Shown: positions 43,231 through 52,173, numbered from the stretch's first letter. The stretch is DNA of 64,000 nt from Sphingobium yanoikuyae (GCF_013001025.1 NZ_CP053021.1:1364001-1428000), one strand, 5' to 3'. Translations and numbers: made by a program. The notes: generated from the sequence alone by a model not told the origin.

Positions 43231-44199
43231 ATGACCGTCATTGCCGCCTATCTCTATCGCAACGGCCAGCGCGTGCGCGAAGTGTCGATCAATGAACGGA
43301 TCGATTGCGCCGAGGACAAGTCGGAATTCGTCTGGATCGGCGTCGCCAGCCCGACGGCCGAGGAAATGCGGACGCTGCAGCAGAATTACAATCTCCACCC
43401 GCTGGCGGTGGAGGATGCGATCAAGGCGGACCAGCTGCCCAAGGTCGACATCTATGGCGAGCAACTGTTCGTCGTCGCCCGCACCGCCCATGTCGAGGAG
43501 AAGACGATCGCCTATGGCGAGACAGCGATCTTCGTCGGCCACAGCCATATCATCAGCGTCCGCCATGGCTCGGCGCGTGGGCATATCGAGCTGCGTCACG
43601 CGCTGGAGGCGGTGCCGGACCGACTGGCCCATGGCGTCGATTATGTGCTGCACGCCATCCTCGACTTCATCGTCGACGGCTATCTGCCGATCGTCGAGGG
43701 GATCGAGGAGGAAGTGCTGACGATGGAGCAGCACACGGTCGACAATTTCCTCGGCCGCGACGAGATCACCCGCATCTTCAACCTGCGGCGCCAGTTGATC
43801 CGTTTCCAGCGCATATTGGGGCCGGTGCAGGAGGTCGCGACCAAGTTCGTCAAGATCGACCTGCCCTGCATCGACCCGGAAACCCGACCTTATTTCAGCG
43901 ATGTGCGCGACCATGTGCGGCGGGTACAGACGATGGTCGACGATCTGCGCGAGGTGCTGAATTCCGTCTTCGAGTTCAGCAATTTGCTGGAACAGCAGCG
44001 CACCGGCACGATCACCCGTCAGCTTGCCGCCTGGGCCGCGATCCTGGCGGTACCGACCGCGATCGCCGGCATCTACGGCATGAATTTCGAGCATATGCCC
44101 GAGCTCAAGACCCGCTACGGCTATTTCGTCGTACTGGCGGTGATCCTGCTGATCTGTTCCATCCTCTACCGGCGTTTCCGCAAGCTCAACTGGCTTTGA
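43231..44199 (+). CDS. corA: CorA-family magnesium/cobalt transporter
   Basis: A 322-aa inner-membrane divalent-cation channel. A large cytoplasmic N-terminal domain (about 1-255) with LHPLAVEDAIKADQLPKVD is followed by two C-terminal spans. The selectivity signature GMN is in AGIYGMNFEHMPEL at the end of the first span. Full length. GAGG lies before the ATG. Monocistronic by appearance; a palindrome lies downstream before the AraC gene. Confidence 0.94.
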   Translation: MTVIAAYLYRNGQRVREVSINERIDCAEDKSEFVWIGVASPTAEEMRTLQQNYNLHPLAVEDAIKADQLPKVDIYGEQLFVVARTAHVEEKTIAYGETAIFVGHSHIISVRHGSARGHIELRHALEAVPDRLAHGVDYVLHAILDFIVDGYLPIVEGIEEEVLTMEQHTVDNFLGRDEITRIFNLRRQLIRFQRILGPVQEVATKFVKIDLPCIDPETRPYFSDVRDHVRRVQTMVDDLREVLNSVFEFSNLLEQQRTGTITRQLAAWAAILAVPTAIAGIYGMNFEHMPELKTRYGYFVVLAVILLICSILYRRFRKLNWL

Positions 44200-44240
44200 C
44201 GGCATCGCCCCGCCGAAATGGAGCGGCGGTCGCTTGACCT

Positions 44241-44271
44241 ATTCGGACAGGTGGTGAGAGCCTGTCCGAAT
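44241..44271. promoter_or_regulatory. 11-bp inverted repeat before AraC-type gene
   Basis: ATTCGGACAGG and CCTGTCCGAAT form a perfect 11-bp inverted repeat with a 9-nt spacer, 42 nt after the corA stop and 13 nt before the AraC start. The gene's GGAGG ribosome site begins 2 nt after the repeat. It could be an operator, a corA terminator or a leader hairpin that affects translation; no T-run follows. Confidence 0.5.
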
Positions 44272-44284
44272 GGGAGGTCAGGCG

Positions 44285-45280
44285 ATGGATGAGGATCGTG
44301 ACGCGTTCGAGGCGATCAACGCCCATATGCTGCGGTTCCTGCCGGAGCTGGTGGCGGAACTGGGCGGCGAAGCGCCGGACAGCAGCAATGCGTCACCCAG
44401 CTATCGCCAGACCATCGCACTGATCGAGGAGGCTGCGCATCGGCTCGCCTGCCCGGATTTCGGCATGCGCCTTGCCCTGCGCCAGCGCGGCGTGGACCTG
44501 TTCGGGCCGCTGGGCGACGCGATGCGCAACGCGCCGACCTTTGGCGCGGCGATCGACTATGTGTGCAGCCATAATTATGCGCACAGCCTGGCGGCGTCGG
44601 TCTGGCTCCGCCGCTTTCCTTCCGTCCGCCATGTCTTCGTCGGGCATGACATATTGCTCGACGGCGTGCCAAACCGGGCGCAGGCGATGGAGCATATCCT
44701 GCTGGTCGGCCATCTTTTCGCGATGGAACTGACCGGCGGGCGGGCACGGGCGCGGCGGGTGCATTTCCGCCATCAGCCGATCTCGCCGGCGCGCATCTAT
44801 CGCCGCTATTTCGGATGCCCGGTCCATTTCGGCCAGAATGAGGACGGGATCAGCTTTTCCGAGCGCGACATGGCAAGCCCGGTGATCGACCGGGATGCCA
44901 CGGTCTTTGCCGCCGTCACCGCCTATATCGAACGGGAATTTCCCCATCGCCATCCGCCGCTGCATGCGCAGGTGCGCGGCATCGTCATGCAATGGCTATG
45001 GACCGCCCATTGCTCGAACGATCGGGTCGCGGCCGAACTGGGGCTGCACCCGCGCACCCTGCACCGCCGGCTGGCGACGGAGGGCACGAGCTTCCAGAAG
45101 ATCAAGGACGAGGTGCGGCGCGACATATTGCGCTACTATCTGGAGCAGACCGACATCGACTTCGCCCATGTGTCGGAGAAGCTGGGCTTTTCCGAGCAAT
45201 CGGTGATGACGCGCAGCTGCAACCACTGGTTCGGCGCGTCGCCGACGCGGTTGCGGGCGCGGTTGCACGCGCCCGCCTGA
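44285..45280 (+). CDS. AraC-family transcriptional regulator
   Basis: A 331-aa regulator with an N-terminal arabinose-binding-type domain of the OruR/ArgR-like group (about 10-210; DFGMRLALRQRGVDLFGPLG) and a C-terminal double HTH (about 235-331). The HTH is marked by VAAELGLHPRTLHRRLATEG and FAHVSEKLGFSEQSVMTRSC. I start at the ATG at 44285 because GGAGG is 7 nt upstream; an ATG five codons earlier overlaps that site. It ends 4 nt before the stop of the convergent TauD-type gene. It may control that gene cluster, but only position suggests it. Confidence 0.92.
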   Translation: MDEDRDAFEAINAHMLRFLPELVAELGGEAPDSSNASPSYRQTIALIEEAAHRLACPDFGMRLALRQRGVDLFGPLGDAMRNAPTFGAAIDYVCSHNYAHSLAASVWLRRFPSVRHVFVGHDILLDGVPNRAQAMEHILLVGHLFAMELTGGRARARRVHFRHQPISPARIYRRYFGCPVHFGQNEDGISFSERDMASPVIDRDATVFAAVTAYIEREFPHRHPPLHAQVRGIVMQWLWTAHCSNDRVAAELGLHPRTLHRRLATEGTSFQKIKDEVRRDILRYYLEQTDIDFAHVSEKLGFSEQSVMTRSCNHWFGASPTRLRARLHAPA

Positions 45281-45284
45281 CCCT

Positions 45285-46124
45285 TCAGCCCGCAATCGAG
45301 GTGCGGTGCATCATCCGCCCGGAATCGCGGGCATAGGGCACCACCCGGTGCAGCGCGCCGGTATTGCTCCAGATGACGAAGTCGCCCGCCTGCCATTGAT
45401 GCTGATAGACGAAATCGGGCTGGGTCGCCCATTCGTTGAGCCGGGCGATATAGGCGCGGCCATAGGCCAGCTCCATGCCGACGATCCGGTCGGCGGTCGA
45501 TCCGACGATCAGGCTCTTGCGGCCATTCTTGTGGGTCTGGACCAGCGGCCGTTCCTTCTCGACGCCGATCGCCAGCTTGCCCTTTTCCGCCTCGGGAATG
45601 GCGTCGGCGATCGAGCGCAGACTGGCGGCGACGCTATGGATGATGCGCAGATCCTCTATCTCGGCGCGCTGCGCTTCGGGCATCTGCTCATAGGCGGCGA
45701 AGGTGTTGGCAAATTCGGTCTGGCCGCCCTTGGGCGCCAGGCGCCGGGCCGAGAGCAGGGTCGCGAGCGGTGGCGGCATCTCCATCGGCATGCCGTCCAT
45801 GTGCCAGAAGAAGGTGCCCAGCACATATTCGGGCGCGCGGTTGATCTTGCGATCGAGCGTCACCTGATAGACGTCCTCGTCCTTGTTGGTCGTCGCCTCG
45901 CTGGTGAGGTTGAGCCGCCCGCCGAGCAGGTCGGTAAAGGCCAGTTGCTCCTCATTGGTGAAATGGACCTGCGGCATGACCAGCACGGTCCGTTCCTCCA
46001 GCATGTCGCGACACTGGGCGACCACTTCGGGATCGAACAGCGCCTCCCGATCGGCCTCGACCAGCGCGCCGATCAGCGGCTTGACCGGGCGGAAGGTGAC
46101 GCGGCTCTTGTGAATGACGTTCAT
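45285..46124 (-). CDS. TauD/TfdA-family alpha-ketoglutarate dioxygenase
   Basis: A 279-aa non-heme Fe(II)/2-oxoglutarate dioxygenase. The facial triad is His108 and Asp110 in FFWHMDGMP and His259 in NTGALHRVVP; Arg270/Arg274 in GRMMHRTSI would bind 2-oxoglutarate. The family hydroxylates taurine, phenoxyacetates, sulfate esters and other small acids. It is preceded by AAGGAG and lies 18 nt downstream of an SDR gene in a likely three-gene operon (SDR-SDR-dioxygenase). The true substrate cannot be named. Confidence 0.9.
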   Translation of the reverse strand: MNVIHKSRVTFRPVKPLIGALVEADREALFDPEVVAQCRDMLEERTVLVMPQVHFTNEEQLAFTDLLGGRLNLTSEATTNKDEDVYQVTLDRKINRAPEYVLGTFFWHMDGMPMEMPPPLATLLSARRLAPKGGQTEFANTFAAYEQMPEAQRAEIEDLRIIHSVAASLRSIADAIPEAEKGKLAIGVEKERPLVQTHKNGRKSLIVGSTADRIVGMELAYGRAYIARLNEWATQPDFVYQHQWQAGDFVIWSNTGALHRVVPYARDSGRMMHRTSIAG

Positions 46125-46142
46125 GATCCTGCTCCTTCGATC

Positions 46143-46916
46143 TCAATCCTGTTCGGCGGCCATGCCGGAAAAGCCGATGCAATAGCCGCCATCGACCGGC
46201 AGCAAGGTGCCGGTGATGTAGGACGCCTCGTCGCTGGCGAGGAACAAGGCGGCATTGGCGATCTCGCTGGCGAGGCCCCATCGGTCCATCGGGATGCCGG
46301 GCACGCGGAAGATGCCGGGCGGCGGTTCGGGATGATCCTTGGCCATCGGCACCAGCCCGGTCCAGATCGATCCGGGCAGCACGGCGTTCACGCGGATATT
46401 GTGCGCGGCATAATCGAGCGCGGCGCATTTGGTCATCTGGCTGACCCCGCCCTTGGCGGCGGCATAGACGCTATGGCCCTTCCACCCGACCATGCCGGTG
46501 GCCGATCCGATATTGACGATCGCGCCGCCGCCGCTTTCCAGCATAGCGATCACGCCATATTTCATGCCCAGGAATACGCCCTTCAGATTGACGGCATGGA
46601 CCCGGTCCCAATTGTCGCTGCTCTGTTCGTGCAGCGGCATGATGCCGCCGCCGAAACCGGCATTGTTGACGAGGATGTCGACCCGGCCAAAAGCCTCGCA
46701 GGCAGTGGCGATCATCGCCTGCATATCCACTTCCTCTGCCACGTCGACATGCAGGCCGATCGCGCCGTTGCCGATCGCGGCGGCGACTTCATCCTGCGCG
46801 CCACTGATGTCGGCGCAGAGCACCCGCGCGCCTTCCTGCGCGAAGCGCTCGGCCATCGCCTTGCCCATGCCCGACCCCGCGCCGGTGATGACCGCGCTCT
46901 TGCCCGCCAGCCTCAT
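46143..46916 (-). CDS. SDR-family oxidoreductase
   Basis: A 257-aa classical short-chain dehydrogenase/reductase. Cofactor site TGAGSGMGKAMAE, structural NNAG motif (ILVNNAGFGGG), catalytic Ser in IGSATG and Tyr-x3-Lys in SVYAAAKGGVSQ. C-terminal SYITGTLLPVDGGYCIGF is typical. ADIS after the second strand suggests NAD(H). Start ATG overlaps the previous SDR gene's stop (ATGA). Probably acts on an alcohol/ketone in the same pathway as the dioxygenase. Confidence 0.93.
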   Translation of the reverse strand: MRLAGKSAVITGAGSGMGKAMAERFAQEGARVLCADISGAQDEVAAAIGNGAIGLHVDVAEEVDMQAMIATACEAFGRVDILVNNAGFGGGIMPLHEQSSDNWDRVHAVNLKGVFLGMKYGVIAMLESGGGAIVNIGSATGMVGWKGHSVYAAAKGGVSQMTKCAALDYAAHNIRVNAVLPGSIWTGLVPMAKDHPEPPPGIFRVPGIPMDRWGLASEIANAALFLASDEASYITGTLLPVDGGYCIGFSGMAAEQD

Positions 46917-47668
46917 GGCATCGGCTCCGTGTCGATGGTCGGCTGGATCAGGATGCGGCTCACATTGGCGCGGCGCGGCAGGCTGACGGCGAGCAATATG
47001 CCCGCGACGATATCGTCGGGTGCCATCGCCCCGTCCTTGTGGGTGTGCTGCTGGATCATGTCGCGCCATTGCGGGTCGGAAATGGAGCTGGCGATCTCGG
47101 TCGCGGTGGCGCCCGGTTCGATGATCGACACGCGGATGCCGGCCTGGCCCCCCTCCTGTCGCAGGCTTTCGGTAAAGCCGGTCAGGCCGAACTTGCTGGT
47201 CGAATAGGCGGCGAAGCGCCAGCCCGAGCGGCGTCCGGCGGTCGAGGAGATATTGACGATGTCGCCGCTGCCCTGCGCCTTCATCACTGGGAAGGCGGCG
47301 CGGCAGGCATGGATGGTGCCCATCAGGTTGATATCGATCACCCGCTGCCACTGGGCGCTGGTCAGGCTTTCGATCCCGCCCGCTTCGTTGACGCCGGCGG
47401 AGTTGACGAGGATGTCGAGCCGGCCGAACCGCGCCACCGTGTCGGCGACGGCGGCCGCCGCATCCGCCTCGACCGAGACGTCGCCGGGCAGGGCGAGCGC
47501 CGTGCCGCCTGCCGCTTCGATCCGCGCGACCAGCGCATCGAGCCGGTCCCGGCGCCGTCCATTGACAGCGATGTTGACACCCTCAAGCGCCAGCGCGAGC
47601 GCTGCGGCTTCGCCAATGCCGGAGGATGCGCCGGTGACCAGCGCGACCTTGTTTTCCAGTGCTGCCAT
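46913..47668 (-). CDS. SDR-family oxidoreductase
   Basis: A 251-aa short-chain dehydrogenase, first gene of the SDR-SDR-dioxygenase run. TGASSGIGEAAAL cofactor site with Arg-rich NGRRRDRL after the second strand, which favours NADP(H). NSAG in place of NNAG. Catalytic Ser in NISSTAGRRSG and Tyr-x3-Lys in AAYSTSKFGLTG. AAGGAGAGG precedes the ATG. It resembles the YdfG/clavaldehyde-dehydrogenase-like SDR group. Only distantly similar to the following SDR, so not a recent duplicate. Confidence 0.93.
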   Translation of the reverse strand: MAALENKVALVTGASSGIGEAAALALALEGVNIAVNGRRRDRLDALVARIEAAGGTALALPGDVSVEADAAAAVADTVARFGRLDILVNSAGVNEAGGIESLTSAQWQRVIDINLMGTIHACRAAFPVMKAQGSGDIVNISSTAGRRSGWRFAAYSTSKFGLTGFTESLRQEGGQAGIRVSIIEPGATATEIASSISDPQWRDMIQQHTHKDGAMAPDDIVAGILLAVSLPRRANVSRILIQPTIDTEPMP

Positions 47669-47776
47669 GACCTCTCCTTGCCCCGCTGGCCTGTGCTGGA
47701 CCGCGATGCTGAACAGTTCATTAGCAGCTGTGGGGGGGATGGTGCGATGGCGGAAGCGGCGATAGCGCCGGGGCGA

Positions 47777-48346
47777 TCATTTGGATTCGAGTTGGTCCAG
47801 CATCGCCTCGATCATGGCCAAGGCCTGGTCATGGCCCTCGGTCAGGCCAAGCGCGGTCTCGCTGACCAGCATGCGGGCGAGCGAGGCGGCGATCATTACC
47901 AGGCCGCCGGCATTGGCGGCCTGATCGGCGGGCAGCAGCGATGCGACCGCCTGCGCCTGATGCGCGCGAAATGCCTGGGCGGCGGTGACGATTTCGGCCC
48001 GCACCGCCTCGCGATGATGGGCGATGGCGCTGAGTTCTGCGGCAAGGGCAGCGGTCGAGGGATCGCGCATCATCTCCCACATGGCGCGCAGCGGACGGGC
48101 GGCGGCGAGGGCCTCGGCGAAGCGGGCCATGCGGCGCTCGTTGATCCGCTGCACCACGGCGCGCAGCAGATCGTCCATGGTGCGGAAATAATAATAGAGA
48201 AGCTGGGTCTTCAGCCCCGCCTGCTGCGCCACCTGCCGCGCGGAAATGCCATGCTCGCCGACCTCTGTCAGGATCGCTTCGGCCGCGTCGATGAAGCGGG
48301 CGCGGTTCTGCGATCCTTCGGCGCCAAGTCTGCGAGCGGTAGCCAT
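47777..48346 (-). CDS. TetR-family transcriptional regulator
   Basis: A 189-aa TetR repressor. HTH at about 20-62 (GISARQVAQQAGLKTQLLYYYF), effector domain after. It is divergent from the MaoC-like gene at 48496 (149-nt gap) and upstream of the SDR operon on the same strand. It is a clear paralogue of the TetR at 49971: both keep a helix with HHREAVRAEI/NHRKAIRQEI and an end with GHDQALAMIEAML/GHDEALAMVEALM. It likely represses this small catabolic cluster. Confidence 0.9.
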   Translation of the reverse strand: MATARRLGAEGSQNRARFIDAAEAILTEVGEHGISARQVAQQAGLKTQLLYYYFRTMDDLLRAVVQRINERRMARFAEALAAARPLRAMWEMMRDPSTAALAAELSAIAHHREAVRAEIVTAAQAFRAHQAQAVASLLPADQAANAGGLVMIAASLARMLVSETALGLTEGHDQALAMIEAMLDQLESK

Positions 48347-48495
48347 ATCGTCCTTTCCGTCCTTCTTCAGCTCCGCTTCTGGGCAATTTTATGAGGCGCG
48401 GCAATGGCCGGGCGCCTGTCCATTTTGGTCAAGTCGTGGTGTCGGGGCGTCGCTAGCCTTGGCATCAAACAAGCCCATTTGCGGAGAGACGATCC

Positions 48496-49668
48496 ATGAC
48501 CAGCCCGACGCTCGATTGTTCGGATATCGACAATTATCTGGGCAAGCCGATCCTGCCCGCGCGGATGGTCGAGCCGATCAACAATGGCGATATCCGTCGC
48601 TGGGTGCAGGCGATGCATTATCCCAACCGGCTCCATTATGACGCGAACTATGCCGCGCAGAGCCGCTGGGGCGGCATGGTCGCGCCACAGAGCTTTGCCG
48701 TGACGATGGACTGCGCCCATGGCTCCGCGCCATCCTGCATTGGCCGCGTGCCCAATTCGCACATGCTGTTCGGCGGCGATGAATGGTGGTTCTATGGCCC
48801 GCGCATGGTGGCGGGCGACCGCATCCTCAATGAACGCATCCCGTTCGACTATACGGTCAAGGATACCAAATTCGCCGGCCCGACCTGTTTCCAGCGCGGC
48901 GACAATTTCTATTATAATCAGCAGGGCGATTTGATCGCCAAGCAGCGTTCGACGTCAATCCGCTACAGCCAGGAAGCGGGCAAGGACAATGTGCCGACCG
49001 AAGGTTTTGACGATCCGGTCTGGACCGACGACCAACTGGAGGAACTGGAAGCGCGCAAGATGCAGTGGATTCAGATGCTCCATGATCTGGGCCATGACCG
49101 GCGCTGGTGGGATGATGTGACGGTCGGCGCGGCATTGCCCGAACGGGTGGTCGGCCCACATTCGATCGTCTCCTTCGCGACCGAATGGCGATCCTATATC
49201 TTCACCCAATGGGGCGGCACCCACCGGCGCACCGACCTCGACATGGAGGCGCTGGGCTTCGTCAAGGAAATGGCGGGGCATGAGAATGACCCGGTGATGG
49301 AGGCGATCAATCCGGAATTCACCGACGGCGCCTATGTCGGCCCGTCGCGTGGCCATCTCTTCCCGCGTTGGGCGCGCTTCATCGGCATGCCGCGCGGCTA
49401 TGGCTATGGTGCGTCGATGGGGGCGTGGATCACCGATTATTTCGCCGGTTGGGCGGGCGAATGGGGGATGACCCGCCATTCCGCCTGCAATTATCGCAGT
49501 CCGGCGCTGACCGGCGACATCACCATCACCACCGGCACCATCCTCGACAAGTTCGTGGATGAGGACGGCCGGCACATGGTGCAGGTCGATTGCCGCATGG
49601 TCAACCAGACCGGCGCCGTGCTGGCCACGGCCAAGGCGGAGATCGAACTGCCCAAGCGGCCGGCCTGA
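48496..49668 (+). CDS. MaoC/FAS1-dehydratase-like double hot-dog protein
   Basis: A 390-aa protein that fits two hot-dog domains of the MaoC-dehydratase N-terminal/FAS1-type. The first (about 15-160) contains RWVQAMHYPNRLHYDANYA, WGGMVAPQSF and a FYGPRMVAGDRI strand. The second (about 215-385) contains MPRGYGYGASMGAWITDYF and ends with the typical hot-dog strand TGAVLATAKAEIEL. Members hydrate enoyl-CoA-type or other substrates; exact activity unknown. GGAGAG precedes the start. Divergent from a TetR gene, followed by a small protein and a second TetR. Confidence 0.8.
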   Translation: MTSPTLDCSDIDNYLGKPILPARMVEPINNGDIRRWVQAMHYPNRLHYDANYAAQSRWGGMVAPQSFAVTMDCAHGSAPSCIGRVPNSHMLFGGDEWWFYGPRMVAGDRILNERIPFDYTVKDTKFAGPTCFQRGDNFYYNQQGDLIAKQRSTSIRYSQEAGKDNVPTEGFDDPVWTDDQLEELEARKMQWIQMLHDLGHDRRWWDDVTVGAALPERVVGPHSIVSFATEWRSYIFTQWGGTHRRTDLDMEALGFVKEMAGHENDPVMEAINPEFTDGAYVGPSRGHLFPRWARFIGMPRGYGYGASMGAWITDYFAGWAGEWGMTRHSACNYRSPALTGDITITTGTILDKFVDEDGRHMVQVDCRMVNQTGAVLATAKAEIELPKRPA

Positions 49669-49709
49669 TCCGTCTGGTCAAGCGCGCCGCGCTGTGGGAT
49701 AGCGCGGCG

Positions 49710-49958
49710 ATGGATTTAGACGATCAGTTTCGCCATTATTTCGGCACCGACGACCTGGCGAGCGTACCGCCTGAGGGCATGGCGGCCGGGATCGAGCGGA
49801 TGCAGGTGGCCTTCGGGCTGGAAACCGACCGCCCCCGGCGCTTCGCCCTGTGGACGTTGCTCTACATGCTGGGCGCCGCGCCTGATCTGGATGTCGCTTT
49901 CGAGGATGAAGCCGATCGCAATGCCGCGCGCGACGTGATGGACATGCTGGACGAATAG
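49710..49958 (+). CDS. small conserved-looking cytoplasmic protein, unknown
   Basis: An 82-aa acidic protein starting MDLDDQFRHYFGTDDLASV, with GGGA near the ATG. No signal or membrane span. A helical pattern runs to FALWTLLYMLGAAPDLD and an acidic end (AFEDEADRNAARDVMDML). The open frame upstream of this start reads through the end of the MaoC-like gene in another frame and is not coding. It sits 41 nt after that gene and 12 nt before the TetR gene, so it is probably co-transcribed. I do not recognise a function. Confidence 0.65.
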   Translation: MDLDDQFRHYFGTDDLASVPPEGMAAGIERMQVAFGLETDRPRRFALWTLLYMLGAAPDLDVAFEDEADRNAARDVMDMLDE

Positions 49959-49970
49959 GCCGCAGGGGCG

Positions 49971-50561
49971 ATGGAGAAAGGCATAACCCGCGCCGGCAGG
50001 AAGGAACGCGCGTCGGCGCGCGGCGCCCTATTGGCCGCGACCGAGAGGCTGATGGTCGAGGAAGGCTATGCCGCCGTCACCACCCGGCGCGTGGCCAAGA
50101 TCGTCGGCGTGACGCCGGCGCTGGTCCATTATCATTTTGCGACGACGGACGACCTGCTGCTGGCGCTGTTCCGCAGCCTGTCGGCCCGGTTCAAGGAAGA
50201 ATTGGCCAGCCGGCTGGATACGCCCGATCCGCTGCGCGCGCTGTGGCAGCTCAATTCCGATCCGGATGGCAGCGCGATCGTGCTGGAGTTCATGGCGCTG
50301 TCCAATCATCGCAAGGCGATCCGGCAGGAAATCGCCGCCTTTGTCGAGGAATTGCGCGATATCCAGACGCGGGCGATCGGCGCGGCCGATGGCGCGGGGC
50401 TGTCGCCGGTCGGGCTTTCCGTGCTGGCGGCGGGCATGGCCCGGTCGATCGTGATGGAACAGAGCCTGGGCGTGACGCTGGGCCATGACGAGGCGCTGGC
50501 CATGGTGGAGGCGCTGATGCGCCACGCCACCGGCAAGGATGCCGACGAACACACCGCCTAG
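49971..50561 (+). CDS. TetR-family transcriptional regulator
   Basis: A 196-aa TetR regulator. HTH at about 28-70 (AAVTTRRVAKIVGVTPALVHYHF), effector domain with EFMALSNHRKAIRQEIAAF. Paralogous to the TetR at 47777 across the effector domain. The two bracket the MaoC-like gene, one on each strand. It may read the same or a related ligand. It is the last gene on the plus strand before a convergent small secreted-protein gene. Confidence 0.9.
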   Translation: MEKGITRAGRKERASARGALLAATERLMVEEGYAAVTTRRVAKIVGVTPALVHYHFATTDDLLLALFRSLSARFKEELASRLDTPDPLRALWQLNSDPDGSAIVLEFMALSNHRKAIRQEIAAFVEELRDIQTRAIGAADGAGLSPVGLSVLAAGMARSIVMEQSLGVTLGHDEALAMVEALMRHATGKDADEHTA

Positions 50562-50599
50562 CCGGTCAGCCGGCGCGATGATGCGCGCCGGCCTTATCC

Positions 50600-50914
50600 T
50601 TATTTCTTCACCGGGATCTTGTTGAGATCGGCCTGCACCTTGGCAAGCGCGGCGTCGGTCAGCGTGTCCGCGGCATATTGCTGCACGCCCTTCAGCGTCA
50701 TCGAACGCGCCATGTCGATCTGCGGATTGGCGGTGAAGCCCGGCAGATTCTTGTCCAGGACGGCCTTGGTCGCCGGATTGTCGAGCAATGTGCCGATGTC
50801 GGTCGTCTCGACGCTATAGGCCGGGGCGGGCGCGGCGGCAGGGGCCTGCGCCATGGCGATGTGCGGCGTGGTCGCAGCGAAGATCAGGCTGGCGGCGATC
50901 AGGACAGTTTTCAT
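50600..50914 (-). CDS. small secreted protein, unknown
   Basis: A 104-aa protein with a clear signal peptide (MKTVLIAASLIFAATTPHIAMAQ). The mature part has an Ala/Pro linker and a helical domain (IGTLLDNPATKAVLDKNLPG, MTLKGVQQYAADTLTDAAL) ending in lysines. Start: of two Met codons, the one at 50914 has GAGAGG 6 nt upstream; the open frame further up is not coding. Monocistronic. Similar short proteins recur in sphingomonads as hypothetical proteins; function unknown. Confidence 0.75.
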   Translation of the reverse strand: MKTVLIAASLIFAATTPHIAMAQAPAAAPAPAYSVETTDIGTLLDNPATKAVLDKNLPGFTANPQIDMARSMTLKGVQQYAADTLTDAALAKVQADLNKIPVKK

Positions 50915-51039
50915 CGGCATCCTCTCAAGGCAACAGGTCTGGTCCCGACGTCCGGTGGCCGTGAGACGATCTGTATCATAAGCGGGGCCGAGCAGGCAGG
51001 GAACCGGGGCGTGATCCAACCGCCCCGGCGATGTTTGGT

Positions 51040-52173
51040 TCAGTAGCTGCCGCCGATCCAGCTGCGTATGACCGCGCCCTGGGCATCCAGTTGCAGCAGG
51101 TCGGCACGCAGGCCCGGCGCGATGCGACCGGTTCCGGCGGCAAGGCCCAGGAAGGCGGCCGGGGCGGCCGATGCCATGGCGATGGCGCGTTCGATCGGGA
51201 CGTCCAGCATGGCGACGCTGTTGTGGACGGCGGCGATCATGTCGAGATTGGAGCCCGCGAGCGTGCCGGCATCATCGGTGCAGGCGCCGTTGCGGACCAG
51301 GATATGGCGGCCCTGGAGCATGAACTCGTCCGCGTCGGAGCCGACCGAGGGCATGGCGTCGGTGACGAGCATCAGCGTGCCTTCCGGCTTGCAGCGCAGC
51401 GCGATCTTGAGCGCGGTGGCGCTGACATGATGGCCATCGACGATGATACCGCAGGTCACGCTGTCCTGTTCCAGCGCGGCGCCGACGATGCCGGGCTTGC
51501 GTGATCCCAGCGGCGACATGGCATTGTAGAGATGGGTGACGCCGGACAGGCCGGCCTCGATCGCGCCGATCATATCCTCATAGCCGCCATTGCTGTGGCC
51601 CGCCGCGACGATCACGCCGCGCTCCACAAGCTGGCGCACCATGTCGGGCGAGGTCCGCTCGGGCGCCAGCGTAACGAGGGTGCGGCCGCGTTTGAGCGAA
51701 GATAGCACTTCCAGCCCCTCGGCATCGAGCGGGCGGATCTTGTCGCCGTCATGAATGCCCTTGCGCTCGATATTGAGATAGGGCCCTTCGATATGGATGC
51801 CGAGCACGCCGGGCACGCCGGCCTCGATCGCGGCGTCGACAGCGGCGACCGCCTGGCGGATGACGGCCAGATCGTCGCTGATGAGCGTCGGCAGGAAGCC
51901 GGTGGTGCCGAAACGACGATGGGCGGCGCCGATCGCGGCGATGCCTTCGACCGTCGGGGCATCATTGAACAGCACGCCGCCGCCGCCATTGACCTGCGTA
52001 TCGATGAAGCCGGGCACCAGCCGGTCGCCGCCCAGGTCGCGCCGCGCGACATCGGCCGGGACATCGGCGTCGGGCAGGATCGCGGCAATGCGATCACCCT
52101 CGATCAGCAGCGCCTTGCCGGCATGGAAGTGGCCGTCGATCAGGATCGACCCGTTGACCAGAGCGTGACGCAT
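51040..52173 (-). CDS. nagA: N-acetylglucosamine-6-phosphate deacetylase
   Basis: NagA removes acetate from GlcNAc-6-P to give GlcN-6-P in the cytoplasm. The 377-aa amidohydrolase has the metal-binding Glu in IHIEGPYLNI, His residues in AAGHSNGGYEDM and GVTHLYNAMSPL, and the catalytic Asp in LVTDAMPSVG. The start ATG shares a base with the stop of the SIS gene (TGATG). It is the last gene of the leftward nag arm (gntR-SIS-nagA). Its product is the substrate of the deaminase whose gene, just upstream, is frameshifted. Confidence 0.95.
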   Translation of the reverse strand: MRHALVNGSILIDGHFHAGKALLIEGDRIAAILPDADVPADVARRDLGGDRLVPGFIDTQVNGGGGVLFNDAPTVEGIAAIGAAHRRFGTTGFLPTLISDDLAVIRQAVAAVDAAIEAGVPGVLGIHIEGPYLNIERKGIHDGDKIRPLDAEGLEVLSSLKRGRTLVTLAPERTSPDMVRQLVERGVIVAAGHSNGGYEDMIGAIEAGLSGVTHLYNAMSPLGSRKPGIVGAALEQDSVTCGIIVDGHHVSATALKIALRCKPEGTLMLVTDAMPSVGSDADEFMLQGRHILVRNGACTDDAGTLAGSNLDMIAAVHNSVAMLDVPIERAIAMASAAPAAFLGLAAGTGRIAPGLRADLLQLDAQGAVIRSWIGGSY

